Assembly: GCF_004217495.1 (NCBI RefSeq)
Contig: NZ_SHLC01000001.1
Location: 992,001 to 1,056,000 of the forward strand
Source: Microterricola gilva
GTDB lineage: Bacteria; Actinomycetota; Actinomycetes; Actinomycetales; Microbacteriaceae
Length of the DNA: 64,000 nt
Direction of reading: 5' to 3'
Under the pieces are notes generated by a model. That model was not told where the DNA came from. It saw only the letters and a list, made by a program, of their open reading frames with translations, and did no database searches. Position numbers and translations under genes: made by a program. Position 1 is the first letter of the stretch, and every line of letters starts with the position of its first letter. This document shows positions 23,811-33,518 of this stretch, one piece after another.

Positions 23811-25756
23811 TGAGTGCCCGACTTGAGAAACTGTTCCGCCGCACGCCTGGCCAACGGCGCACCCGCATCGCCATAATGCTGGCCGGTGTGATCGTGGTGC
23901 CGCTGGCCATCGCCGGGCTCGTCTCCGGTGCGCTCGCCAGCGCGGATGAGCGACTCGACACGGTGCCTGCCATCGTCGTCAACAACGACGAGATGATCAC
24001 GGCGACGCTGCCAGACGGCAGCGAGCAGATGATTCTGGCCGGTCGCCAGCTGGTGACGGAGCTCACCGGCCCAGACATGGCCGGCTTCGAGTGGACGATC
24101 TCGAACTCGGAACAGGCGGCCGATGCGCTCGCCGCGGGCGACGCCTACGCCGTGCTGACCATCCCGAGCGACTTCTCCTCCGCCATCAACTCGCTCTCCG
24201 GCGACGAGCCGACGCAGGCCGATCTGCAGATCCGCACGGATGACGCACACGCCTACCTCGCCGGCTCCGCCGCGCAGTCGGTCGGCGAGGCCATGACCAG
24301 CGCATTCGGGCGCGAGATCACGACCCAGTACCTCACGGCCTTCTACTCGGGAATCGCCGAGATGGGCGACTCGCTCGGCACCGCAGCGGATGGGGCAGAC
24401 ACCCTCGCCGGCGGCGTCGGAACCCTGGCAACCGGCCTCGACTCCCTGGCCGGCGGTGCGACGACGGCCGCGAGCGGTGCAGGCGAATACGCCAACGGAG
24501 TGAGCGAGTTCGCGGGCGGCGTGACGAGCTACACCCAGGGCGTCGACGGCATCGCCGGTGGTCTCGGAACGCTCAACCAGAGCGCGGCCCAGCTGACGCA
24601 GCTCAGCGACGGCGTGAAGCAGTACACCGACGGAATCAGCGGCGGAGCCACCCAACTGAGCGCTGGGCTCGGGCAGGGCATTCAGGCGCTGGAATTGCTG
24701 TTGCCGACGCTTGCCCCAGAGCAGGTTCCAGCGGCGATGGGCGCTCTGGAAGCTATGAAGAAGGTGCAAGCGGGGGCTGACCAGCTCGTCGGCAGCGGCG
24801 ACCAGCTCGCCTCCCAGACCGCGACCGCCATCGGCGGCGTGCAGGGCGGCATCTCCCAGCTGGCCGGCGGCGCCGCGCAGCTCTCGGCCGGGTCGGACGG
24901 ACTGCGCGGCGGCGCAAACGCCCTCGCCGGTGGCGCATCGGAGTTGGCTGGCGGCGTGAGCCAGCTCGCCGAGGGTGCCGGAGCGTCGGCATCCGGTGCA
25001 CATCAGCTGCAGGAGGGCGCCAGCTCGCTAGCGACCGGCCTCGGAGACGGCGCTGAGCAGGCCAGCGCGCTCGGCGGAACGGACCCGAAGGCCACGGCCG
25101 AGGTCATCGCCGAACCCGTCGGCGTCAGCCTCGAACGCGACAACGAGATCGCCACCCTCGGCGAGATCATCGGGATGGTCTTCGTGCCCGTCGGGCTCTG
25201 GATCGGCGCCCTCGCGATCTTCCTCCTGATGCGACCGGTGAGCGCGATCGCGCTCGGTTCGACCGCACCGACGGCCAGGATCGTCGGGCGCGGGCTCCTG
25301 CGCGGCTTCGCCATCGCCGCCGCCCAGGTGCTCGTTATCGTGGCGCTGCTGCACACCACCCTCGGTGTCTCGTGGTCGAGCCTGCCGGCAACGCTGGGCT
25401 TCAGCCTCCTGATCGCCGCCGCATTCGTTGCAGTGCACCACCTGCTGGTGACCGGATTCGGCCGTGTCGGCGTCGTGATCTCGCTGGTGCTCCTCGCGGT
25501 GCAGCTGACGAGCGCTGGCGGACTCTACCCGGTGGAGATCGTCGCGGCGCCTTTCCAGGCGATCAGTCCGTTCCTCCCGCTTACCTGGGCGGTGCAGGGC
25601 ATGCAGGCGATCGTGGCCGGTGTCGGCGGCTCGGCGGTCGGAACGCCGGCCGTGGTGCTCGCGCTCTTCGCGGTGATCTCGGCGACGGCGTCGCTCGCGG
25701 TCGTCGCCAGGCGCCGCGGAGCACGTTCCTTCGCCTTCGCGTTGGCGCAGAGCTAG
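23810..25756 (+). CDS. YhgE/Pip-type ABC-2-like membrane protein
   Basis: 648 residues. One membrane span near residues 22-46, then a large outside region that begins with VPAIVVNNDE and AGRQLVTELTG, the YhgE/Pip signature. Residues about 180-430 are a long repetitive stretch of Gly/Ala/Ser heptads (LAGGVGTLATGLDSLAGG and similar) that predicts an extended coiled-coil rod. At the end are five membrane spans of the ABC-2 type (IGMVFVPVGLWIGALAIFLL onward). The family includes the phage infection protein and relatives of the type VII component YueB/EsaA. Coupled to the MMPL gene. The function is unknown; a cell-envelope export or assembly role is the likeliest. Confidence 0.85.
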   Translation: MSARLEKLFRRTPGQRRTRIAIMLAGVIVVPLAIAGLVSGALASADERLDTVPAIVVNNDEMITATLPDGSEQMILAGRQLVTELTGPDMAGFEWTISNSEQAADALAAGDAYAVLTIPSDFSSAINSLSGDEPTQADLQIRTDDAHAYLAGSAAQSVGEAMTSAFGREITTQYLTAFYSGIAEMGDSLGTAADGADTLAGGVGTLATGLDSLAGGATTAASGAGEYANGVSEFAGGVTSYTQGVDGIAGGLGTLNQSAAQLTQLSDGVKQYTDGISGGATQLSAGLGQGIQALELLLPTLAPEQVPAAMGALEAMKKVQAGADQLVGSGDQLASQTATAIGGVQGGISQLAGGAAQLSAGSDGLRGGANALAGGASELAGGVSQLAEGAGASASGAHQLQEGASSLATGLGDGAEQASALGGTDPKATAEVIAEPVGVSLERDNEIATLGEIIGMVFVPVGLWIGALAIFLLMRPVSAIALGSTAPTARIVGRGLLRGFAIAAAQVLVIVALLHTTLGVSWSSLPATLGFSLLIAAAFVAVHHLLVTGFGRVGVVISLVLLAVQLTSAGGLYPVEIVAAPFQAISPFLPLTWAVQGMQAIVAGVGGSAVGTPAVVLALFAVISATASLAVVARRRGARSFAFALAQS

Positions 25757-25762
25757 CGCGGA

Positions 25763-25829
25763 CAACGCCCGCGAGTTGCCAGAGATGGCCCATTCGCGGG
25801 CGTTGGAGGGGCCATCTCTGGCAACTCGC
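25763..25829. repeat. Interlocking inverted repeats
   Basis: Two perfect stems share bases: CAACGCCCGCGA (25763-25774) with TCGCGGGCGTTG (25794-25805), and GCGAGTTGCCAGAGATGGCC (25771-25790) with its complement at 25810-25829. They overlap at 25771-25774, in the order A-B-A'-B', so both cannot form fully at once except as a pseudoknot. The element starts 7 bp after the YhgE-type gene. No T run follows. Confidence 0.75.
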
Positions 25830-25936
25830 GCGCGAGCTGGACAGGCGGATGCCGGATGCGGCGGCCCGGGGCGGAGCGGGTCCGGCCGCGAAATGCAACG
25901 GGGGAGACGGGTGCTGGGGCGGCTGCTAGCCTCGGA

Positions 25937-28234
25937 GTGAGAGCAAGGTGCGAGCACCGCTCGTGCCGGAACGGATTCATCATCTCCGCCCCAGCAAGCC
26001 CCGCCCCCGCACACACCGTCGCGTACGGCGACTACGGCCTCGTCGTCGTGTCGAACCGCCTGCCCGTCGACTTCGTCGTCGATGCGGACGGCAACGAGGG
26101 CTGGCGCTCGTCGCCTGGCGGCCTCGTCACGGCGCTCGAACCGGTGATGCGCGAGGCCGACGGGGCCTGGGTCGGCTGGGCAGGGGTCGCAGACCGCGAG
26201 TTCGAGCCGTTCGAGAACGACGGCATCTCGATCGTCCCGGTTCCGCTCAGCAACGAGGAGCTCGAGCGCTACTACGAGGGCTTCTCCAACGACACCCTGT
26301 GGCCGCTCTACCACGACGTCATCGCCCCGCCGAGCTACCACCGCGAGTGGTGGGAGAGCTACGTGATCGTCAACCGGCGATTCGCCGCCGCCGCGGCCAT
26401 GGTCGCCGCGCGCGGCGCGACCGTCTGGGTGCACGACTACCAGCTCCAGCTCGTGCCCGCGATGCTGCGCGGCCTGCGCCCGGACCTCGTGATCGGCTTC
26501 TTCAACCACATCCCGTTCCCGCCATACGGCATCTACTCGCAGCTGCCGTGGCGCAAGCAGATCATCGAGGGCCTGCTCGGCGCCGATGTCATCGGCTTCC
26601 AGCGGGTGGCGGATGCCGGCAACTTCACCCGCGCGGTGCGCCGCCTCTTCGGCTACACCACCCGGCACACCGTCGTCGAGGTGCCGACGCAGAACGGCGA
26701 GCTCCGCCGCGTCGTCGCCACCAACTTCCCGATCTCGATCGACGTCGCCGGCTTCGAGGAGATGGCGGGACGGCCGGAGATCCAGGCCAGGGCGCGTGAG
26801 ATCAGGGCCGGGCTCGGCAACCCGGAGACCGTGATGCTCGGCGTGGACAGGCTCGACTACACGAAGGGCATCGCGCACCGGCTGAAGGCGTACGGCGAGC
26901 TCCTCGCGCAGGGCAGGCTCGACATTGAGAACACCGTGCTCGTGCAGGTCGCGAGCCCGAGCCGGGAACGTGTCGCGACCTATATGACGTTGCGTGACGA
27001 GATCGAACTGCAAGTCGGCCGGCTGAACGGAGACCACAGCTCGATCAGTCACACGGCCATCGCCTATCTGCACCAGGCGTACCCGCGCGAGGAGATGGTC
27101 GCCCTCTATCTGGCGGCCGATGTGATGCTGGTCACCGCCCTCCGTGACGGCATGAACCTCGTCGCCAAGGAGTACGTCGCCTGCCGCGTCAACAACGACG
27201 GCGTGCTCGTGCTCAGCGAATTCGCCGGGGCATCCGATGAACTCAAGCAGGCACTGCTGATCAACCCGCACGACATCGAGGGCCTGAAGGATGCCATCGA
27301 GACCGCCGTGCGGATGCCGGCCAAGCAGCGTCGCAAGCGCATGAAGACGCTGCGCAAACGGCTGCGCCAGAACAGCGTCTCCGACTGGGCGAAGGCGTTC
27401 CTCGACGACCTCACCGGTCGTGCCGCCGTCGAGCCGGGCGTGCCAGACACCCTGATCACCAAGCTGCGCGAGGTGGCTGCGAGCGAGCGGCTGCTCGTCG
27501 CGCTCGACTTCGACGGCACGCTGGCCCCGCACGTCGACCGGCCGGAGGACGCGAGGGCTCTGGAGAGTGCCCGCACCGCCGTGATGCGGCTCGTGGCGCT
27601 GCCGGAGACCCGCGTCGCCTTCGTCTCCGGTCGTGCCCTGGTCAGCCTCGAGCAGGTGGCGGAGCCGCCGGAGTCCGTGCTCCTTACCGGCTCGCACGGC
27701 ATCGAGATGAAGCTCGATCAGCCGGAGATCTCACTCAATCTGCTGAGCGAGGAGATCGCCCAGCTTGCGAGCCTGGCCGAGATCCTCGATGGCATCGCGT
27801 CCAAGGCCGAGGGCGCGTGGGTCGAGCGGAAGCCAGCCGGTTTCGCCCTGCACACCCGGCTCGTGCCAGCACCGACAGGTCTGGCGCTGCAGCGCACGGC
27901 CAGGGCGAGCGTCCAGGGCATCCTCCCGAGCCTGTCCGTCCTCGAGGGCAAGAACGTGCTCGAGTTCTCGGTGCGCAGCGGCAACAAAGGCGACGCACTG
28001 CAGCAGCTCCGCGCGTACACGCAGGCCACCTCTGTGTTCTACGCCGGCGACGACGTCACAGACGAGCACGCCTTCGCGGTGCAGGGCGCAGGCGATCTCT
28101 CGCTCAAGATCGGGCAGGGCTTCACCGTCGCCGGAAACCGGGTGCGGGGTCCGGAGGAGCTCGCCGAGGTGCTCGCGCTGCTCGCCGATTTCCGGGCGGC
28201 ACAGGCCGGAGCGTTGGACCGTGCCCGCTCCTGA
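25937..28234 (+). CDS. otsAB: Fused trehalose-6-phosphate synthase and phosphatase
   Basis: About 765 residues when started at GTG 25937; the start is uncertain because no clear ribosome binding site or ATG precedes LVVVSNRLPVDFV. Residues 40-500 are a GT20 synthase that joins UDP-glucose or a similar donor to glucose-6-phosphate: the NRLP loop, VWVHDYQLQLVPAMLR, GFFNHIPFP, and LGVDRLDYTKGI near the acceptor site. Residues about 525-765 are a HAD phosphatase with DFDGTLAP, TGSHGIE and AGDDVTDEHAF, which removes the phosphate to give trehalose. Fusing the two steps in one chain channels trehalose-6-phosphate. The nearby GH15 gene may be its degradative counterpart. Confidence 0.92.
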   Translation: MRARCEHRSCRNGFIISAPASPAPAHTVAYGDYGLVVVSNRLPVDFVVDADGNEGWRSSPGGLVTALEPVMREADGAWVGWAGVADREFEPFENDGISIVPVPLSNEELERYYEGFSNDTLWPLYHDVIAPPSYHREWWESYVIVNRRFAAAAAMVAARGATVWVHDYQLQLVPAMLRGLRPDLVIGFFNHIPFPPYGIYSQLPWRKQIIEGLLGADVIGFQRVADAGNFTRAVRRLFGYTTRHTVVEVPTQNGELRRVVATNFPISIDVAGFEEMAGRPEIQARAREIRAGLGNPETVMLGVDRLDYTKGIAHRLKAYGELLAQGRLDIENTVLVQVASPSRERVATYMTLRDEIELQVGRLNGDHSSISHTAIAYLHQAYPREEMVALYLAADVMLVTALRDGMNLVAKEYVACRVNNDGVLVLSEFAGASDELKQALLINPHDIEGLKDAIETAVRMPAKQRRKRMKTLRKRLRQNSVSDWAKAFLDDLTGRAAVEPGVPDTLITKLREVAASERLLVALDFDGTLAPHVDRPEDARALESARTAVMRLVALPETRVAFVSGRALVSLEQVAEPPESVLLTGSHGIEMKLDQPEISLNLLSEEIAQLASLAEILDGIASKAEGAWVERKPAGFALHTRLVPAPTGLALQRTARASVQGILPSLSVLEGKNVLEFSVRSGNKGDALQQLRAYTQATSVFYAGDDVTDEHAFAVQGAGDLSLKIGQGFTVAGNRVRGPEELAEVLALLADFRAAQAGALDRARS

Positions 28235-28262
28235 AGCGGCGTAGTGGAGCCTCCCGAGGTTC

Positions 28263-28268
28263 TAGACT
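28263..28268 (+). promoter_or_regulatory. Candidate -10 box for a leaderless ilvD transcript
   Basis: TAGACT fits the actinobacterial TAnnnT -10 pattern and ends 6 bp before the ilvD ATG at 28275, so transcription would begin at or next to the start codon. No ribosome binding site is present, in agreement. No convincing -35 box is seen. Confidence 0.4.
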
Positions 28269-28274
28269 CAAGCC

Positions 28275-29969
28275 ATGCCTGAGATTGATATCAAGCCACG
28301 AAGCCGTGCAGTCACTGATGGAATTGAAGCCACGACCAGCCGCGGAATGCTCCGCGCCGTTGGAATGGGCGATGAGGACTGGGACAAGCCCCAGATCGGT
28401 ATTGCGAGCTCGTGGAACGAGATCACCCCGTGCAACCTGAGCCTTGACCGGCTCGCACAGGGCGCCAAGGAAGGCGTGCACTCCGGCGGGGGATACCCGC
28501 TGCAGTTCGGCACCATCTCCGTCTCCGACGGCATCTCGATGGGGCACGAGGGCATGCACTTCTCGCTTGTCTCCCGCGAGGTCATCGCCGACTCGGTCGA
28601 GACCGTCATGATGGCCGAGCGCCTCGACGGCTCCGTGCTGCTTGCCGGCTGCGACAAGTCGCTGCCAGGCATGCTGATGGCCGCGGCCCGGCTCGACCTG
28701 GCATCCGTGTTCCTCTACGCGGGCTCCATCGCGCCCGGCTGGGTGAAGCTCTCCGACGGCACGGAGAAGGAGGTCACCATCATCGACTCCTTCGAGGCCG
28801 TCGGCGCCTGCAAGGCGGGCACCATGACCGAGGAAGACCTCAAGCGCATCGAGTGTGCCATCGCCCCCGGCGAGGGTGCATGTGGCGGCATGTACACGGC
28901 CAACACCATGGCATCCGTCGCGGAGGCCCTCGGCATGAGCCTCCCCGGCTCGGCGGCGCCGCCATCGGCCGACCGCCGTCGCGACTACTTCGCGCACCGT
29001 TCGGGTGAGGCCGTCGTCAACATGCTGCGCCTCGGCATCACGGCCCGTGACATCCTCACCAAGAAGGCCTTCGAGAACGCCGTCACCGTCGCCATGGCTC
29101 TCGGCGGCTCGACCAACGTCGTGCTGCACCTGCTGGCCATCGCACACGAGGCAGAGGTCGAGCTCACCCTCGACGACTTCAACCGCATCGGCGACAAGGT
29201 TCCGCACCTGGCCGACATGAAGCCGTTCGGCAAGTACGTCATGGCCGACGTCGACCGCCACGGCGGCATCCCCGTGCTCATGCGTGCGCTGCTCGAGGCC
29301 GGCCTGCTGCACGGCGACGCGCTCACCGTGACGGGCAAGACCGTCGCAGAGAACCTCGAGCTGCTGAACCCCGACCCGCTCGACGGCGAGGTCATCCGCA
29401 CCCTCGACAACCCCATCCACGCAACCGGTGGCATCACCGTGCTGCAGGGGTCCTTCGCTCCGGAGGGCGCAGTCGTGAAGACCGCCGGTTTCGACGCCGA
29501 GGTCTTCGAGGGTCCGGCACGCGTCTTCGAGCGTGAGCGTGGGGCGATGGACGCGCTCACGGAGGGCAAGATCAGCAAGGGTGACGTCGTCATCATCCGC
29601 TACGAGGGCCCCAAGGGTGGACCCGGTATGCGCGAGATGCTCTCCATCACCGCCGCCATCAAGGGCGCCGGACTCGGAAAAGATGTACTACTCTTGACGG
29701 ACGGCCGATTCTCAGGTGGCACAACCGGACTGTGCATCGGCCACATAGCACCCGAAGCAGTGGACGCTGGTCCCATTGCCTTCGTGCGCGATGGTGATCT
29801 TATACGGGTCGATATCGCGGCCCGCTCCCTTGACCTACTTGTCGACGAGACTGAGCTGGCCGCCCGCCGTGAAGGCTGGGCACCCCTTCCCCCGCGCTAT
29901 ACCCGTGGCGTTCTCGCGAAATACTCCAAGCTCGTGCACTCCGCCGCAGAAGGCGCAGTCACCGGCTAG
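28275..29969 (+). CDS. ilvD: Dihydroxy-acid dehydratase
   Basis: 564 residues. It dehydrates 2,3-dihydroxy-isovalerate and -methylvalerate to the oxo-acids before valine and isoleucine, using an Fe-S cluster and Mg. The three cluster cysteines are visible in [19 protein letters not shown] and [13 protein letters not shown]. The C-terminal swivelling beta-domain contains [13 protein letters not shown] and [15 protein letters not shown]. Length is normal. It precedes ilvB with a 47-bp gap and no attenuator-like leader. Confidence 0.96.
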   Translation: MPEIDIKPRSRAVTDGIEATTSRGMLRAVGMGDEDWDKPQIGIASSWNEITPCNLSLDRLAQGAKEGVHSGGGYPLQFGTISVSDGISMGHEGMHFSLVSREVIADSVETVMMAERLDGSVLLAGCDKSLPGMLMAAARLDLASVFLYAGSIAPGWVKLSDGTEKEVTIIDSFEAVGACKAGTMTEEDLKRIECAIAPGEGACGGMYTANTMASVAEALGMSLPGSAAPPSADRRRDYFAHRSGEAVVNMLRLGITARDILTKKAFENAVTVAMALGGSTNVVLHLLAIAHEAEVELTLDDFNRIGDKVPHLADMKPFGKYVMADVDRHGGIPVLMRALLEAGLLHGDALTVTGKTVAENLELLNPDPLDGEVIRTLDNPIHATGGITVLQGSFAPEGAVVKTAGFDAEVFEGPARVFERERGAMDALTEGKISKGDVVIIRYEGPKGGPGMREMLSITAAIKGAGLGKDVLLLTDGRFSGGTTGLCIGHIAPEAVDAGPIAFVRDGDLIRVDIAARSLDLLVDETELAARREGWAPLPPRYTRGVLAKYSKLVHSAAEGAVTG

Positions 29970-30016
29970 TAGCCCGCGATTCATTCATCCATCACGTACC
30001 CAAGGGACTTCACCGT

Positions 30017-31858
30017 ATGTCTACGGAATCTCAGAACGTGCCTTCGCCGGCCGCACCCAAAACGGGAGCGGCCGCGCAGGCGAACTCATTGACCGGGCCG
30101 AGTAAAACCGGCCCAGAGAAGATGACGGGGTCAGGCGCGATCCTGCGCAGCCTGGAGCTTCTCGGCATCAAGGACGTCTTCGGCCTTCCGGGCGGAGCCA
30201 TCATCCCGTTCTACGACGAGCTCATGTCGTCGACGGCCATCCGGCACATCCTGGTGCGTCACGAACAGGGCGCAGGCCACGCGGCGGAGGGCTACGCCTC
30301 CTCGAGCAACCAGGTCGGCGTCGCGATCGCGACATCCGGCCCTGGTGCGACGAACCTCGTCACCGCCATCGCCGACGCATACATGGACTCGGTGCCGCTG
30401 CTGGCGATCACCGGCCAGGTGTTCTCGACGCTGATGGGAACGGACGCCTTCCAGGAGGCCGACATCGTGGGCATCACGATGCCGATCACCAAGCACTCCT
30501 TCCTCGTGAAGCGCGCGGAGGACATCCCGGCGACGATCGCCGCCGCACACCTGATCGCCTCGACCGGTCGCCCCGGCCCCGTGCTCGTCGACATCACCAA
30601 GGACGCCCAGCAGGGCGAGATGACCTTCAGCTGGCCGCCGAAGATCGAACTGCCCGGCTACCGTCCCGTCACCAAGGCGCATGGCAAGCAGATCCAGGCC
30701 GCGGCCCAGATGCTGGCCGAGGCCAAGAAACCGGTGCTCTACGTGGGCGGCGGCGTGATCCGCGCCCGCGCCTCCGCCGAGCTCAAGGTGCTCGCAGAGG
30801 CATCCGGTGCCCCCGTCGTGACCACGCTGATGGCCCGCGGCGCGTTCCCGGACTCGCACCAGCAGCACCTCGGCATGCCGGGAATGCACGGAACGGTCCC
30901 CGCGGTGCTCTCGCTGCAGGAGGCCGACCTCATCGTGTCGCTCGGCGCCCGCTTCGACGACCGTGTCACGGGCAAGGTCGGGCTGTTCGCGCCGAACGCC
31001 AAGATCGTGCACGTCGACGTCGACCCGGCCGAGATCTCCAAGATCCGCAACGCCGACGTGCCCATCGTCGGTGACGCCAAAGACGTGATCATCGATCTGA
31101 CCGCTGCCCTGGCCGAGGCGACGGGCGGCACAGCCCCCGACCTCGGGGAGTGGTGGAGCTACCTCGACGATCTGCGCGAGCGCTACCCGCTCGGCTACAG
31201 CAAGCCGAGCGACGGCCTGCTCGCACCGCAGTACGTGATCCAGCGCATCGGTGAGCTCACCGGTCCGGAGGGTATCTACGCTGCCGGCGTCGGCCAGCAC
31301 CAGATGTGGTCCGCGCAGTTCATCAAGTACGAGCGTCCCAACGCCTGGCTGAACTCGGGTGGTGCCGGAACGATGGGCTACTCGGTGCCGGCCGCCATGG
31401 GTGCCAAGGTCGCAGAGCCCGACCGCGTCGTCTGGGCGATCGACGGCGACGGATGCTTCCAGATGACCAATCAGGAACTCGCGACCTGCATGATCAACAA
31501 CATCCCGATCAAGGTCGCGATCATCAACAACTCCTCGCTCGGCATGGTGCGCCAGTGGCAGACCATGTTCTACGAGGGCCGTCACAGCTTCACCGACCTG
31601 AACACCGGTCACGAGACGGCGATGGTTCCAGACTTCGTCAAGCTCGCCGATGCATACGGTGCCCTCGGCATCCGCGTGCGAACTGAGGACGAGGTCGACG
31701 CCGCGATCAAGCTGGCGCTGGAGACGAACGACCGCCCGGTCGTCATCGACTTCATCGTGAGCCGCGACGCCATGGTGTGGCCGATGGTCCCGCAGGGCCT
31801 GTCGAACAGTTCCATCCAGTACGCCAAAGATCACGCACCAGCCTGGGAAGAGGAGTAA
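30017..31858 (+). CDS. ilvB: Acetolactate synthase large (catalytic) subunit
   Basis: 613 residues from ATG 30017. The first 35 residues are a low-complexity Ala/Pro/Ser extension. Then come the thiamine diphosphate enzyme domains: pyrimidine domain with catalytic Glu83 in [15 protein letters not shown], a central FAD domain ([18 protein letters not shown] onward) and the cofactor domain with [15 protein letters not shown]...NN. It condenses two pyruvates, or pyruvate and 2-oxobutyrate, in valine, leucine and isoleucine synthesis. The regulatory subunit follows directly, 3 bp downstream. Confidence 0.96.
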   Translation: MSTESQNVPSPAAPKTGAAAQANSLTGPSKTGPEKMTGSGAILRSLELLGIKDVFGLPGGAIIPFYDELMSSTAIRHILVRHEQGAGHAAEGYASSSNQVGVAIATSGPGATNLVTAIADAYMDSVPLLAITGQVFSTLMGTDAFQEADIVGITMPITKHSFLVKRAEDIPATIAAAHLIASTGRPGPVLVDITKDAQQGEMTFSWPPKIELPGYRPVTKAHGKQIQAAAQMLAEAKKPVLYVGGGVIRARASAELKVLAEASGAPVVTTLMARGAFPDSHQQHLGMPGMHGTVPAVLSLQEADLIVSLGARFDDRVTGKVGLFAPNAKIVHVDVDPAEISKIRNADVPIVGDAKDVIIDLTAALAEATGGTAPDLGEWWSYLDDLRERYPLGYSKPSDGLLAPQYVIQRIGELTGPEGIYAAGVGQHQMWSAQFIKYERPNAWLNSGGAGTMGYSVPAAMGAKVAEPDRVVWAIDGDGCFQMTNQELATCMINNIPIKVAIINNSSLGMVRQWQTMFYEGRHSFTDLNTGHETAMVPDFVKLADAYGALGIRVRTEDEVDAAIKLALETNDRPVVIDFIVSRDAMVWPMVPQGLSNSSIQYAKDHAPAWEEE

Positions 31859-31861
31859 GCC

Positions 31862-32371
31862 ATGAGCACCCACGTTCTGAGCCTGCTCGTCGAAGACAAG
31901 CCCGGCCTGCTGACCCGAGTCGCCGGGCTCTTCGCCCGCCGCGGCTTCAACATCGAGAGCCTCGCCGTCGGCCACAGTGAGATCGAGGGCCTCTCTCGCA
32001 TCACCGTCGTCGTCGACGTCGACCGCCTGCCGCTCGAGCAGGTGACCAAGCAGTTGAACAAGCTCGTCAACGTCATCAAGATCGTCGAGCTCGACCCGAC
32101 CCAGTCGGTGCAGCGGGAACACCTGCTCATCAAGGTCAAGGTCGACAACACGACCCGTTCGCAGGTGCTCGAGGCGGTCACGCTGTTCCGTGCCCGCGTC
32201 GTCGACGTCGCCAACGATGCCCTCGTGATCGAGGTCACCGGCGATTCGGGCAAGACGAGCGCGCTGCTGCGCGTTCTCGAGCCCTACGGCATCAAGGAGA
32301 TCGCCCAGTCGGGGCTGCTCGCCATCGGCCGCGGCTCCAAGTCGATCACCGAGCGCGTCTTCAAGAATTAA
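31862..32371 (+). CDS. ilvN: Acetolactate synthase small (regulatory) subunit
   Basis: 169 residues. An N-terminal ACT domain (MSTHVLSLLVEDKPGLLTRV, GFNIESLAVGHSE) binds valine for feedback inhibition; the C-terminal domain (residues 80-160, with EVTGDSGKTSALLRVLEPYGIKE) is the usual second half. It activates IlvB and makes it valine-sensitive. The gene sits 3 bp after ilvB and 44 bp before ilvC in the same operon. Confidence 0.95.
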   Translation: MSTHVLSLLVEDKPGLLTRVAGLFARRGFNIESLAVGHSEIEGLSRITVVVDVDRLPLEQVTKQLNKLVNVIKIVELDPTQSVQREHLLIKVKVDNTTRSQVLEAVTLFRARVVDVANDALVIEVTGDSGKTSALLRVLEPYGIKEIAQSGLLAIGRGSKSITERVFKN

Positions 32372-32403
32372 CCCCCACTTTCACACTCACCACCACCAAG
32401 TAG

Positions 32404-33441
<1,038 letters not shown>

Positions 33442-33474
33442 TCAGCAGCTCGTGGTCAGTAGTCACTGATTCGG

Positions 33475-33504
33475 AACGGCCCGCCTCGCTCGAGGCGGGC
33501 CGTT
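33475..33504. terminator. Hairpin between convergent ilvC and the SARP-type gene
   Basis: A 14-bp perfect stem: AACGGCCCGCCTCG (33475-33488) and CGAGGCGGGCCGTT (33491-33504), with CT between. It lies between the stop codons of convergent genes and can serve both strands. No T run follows, so it may act as a Rho-assisted or weak terminator. Confidence 0.65.
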
Positions 33505-33518
33505 CTGCGTCTCGGCGC

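Noticed and set aside
25028-27697. 889-codon minus-strand reading frame
   Set aside because: It runs opposite the end of the YhgE-type gene and the trehalose synthase and has no recognisable domain.
29970-30016. Leader-peptide attenuator before ilvB
   Set aside because: The gap of 47 bp has no run of branched-chain codons and no alternative hairpins; none was found before ilvD either.
30131-32122. 663-codon minus-strand frame opposite ilvB
   Set aside because: Shadow of ilvB and ilvN; His/Asp/Val-rich composition without motifs.
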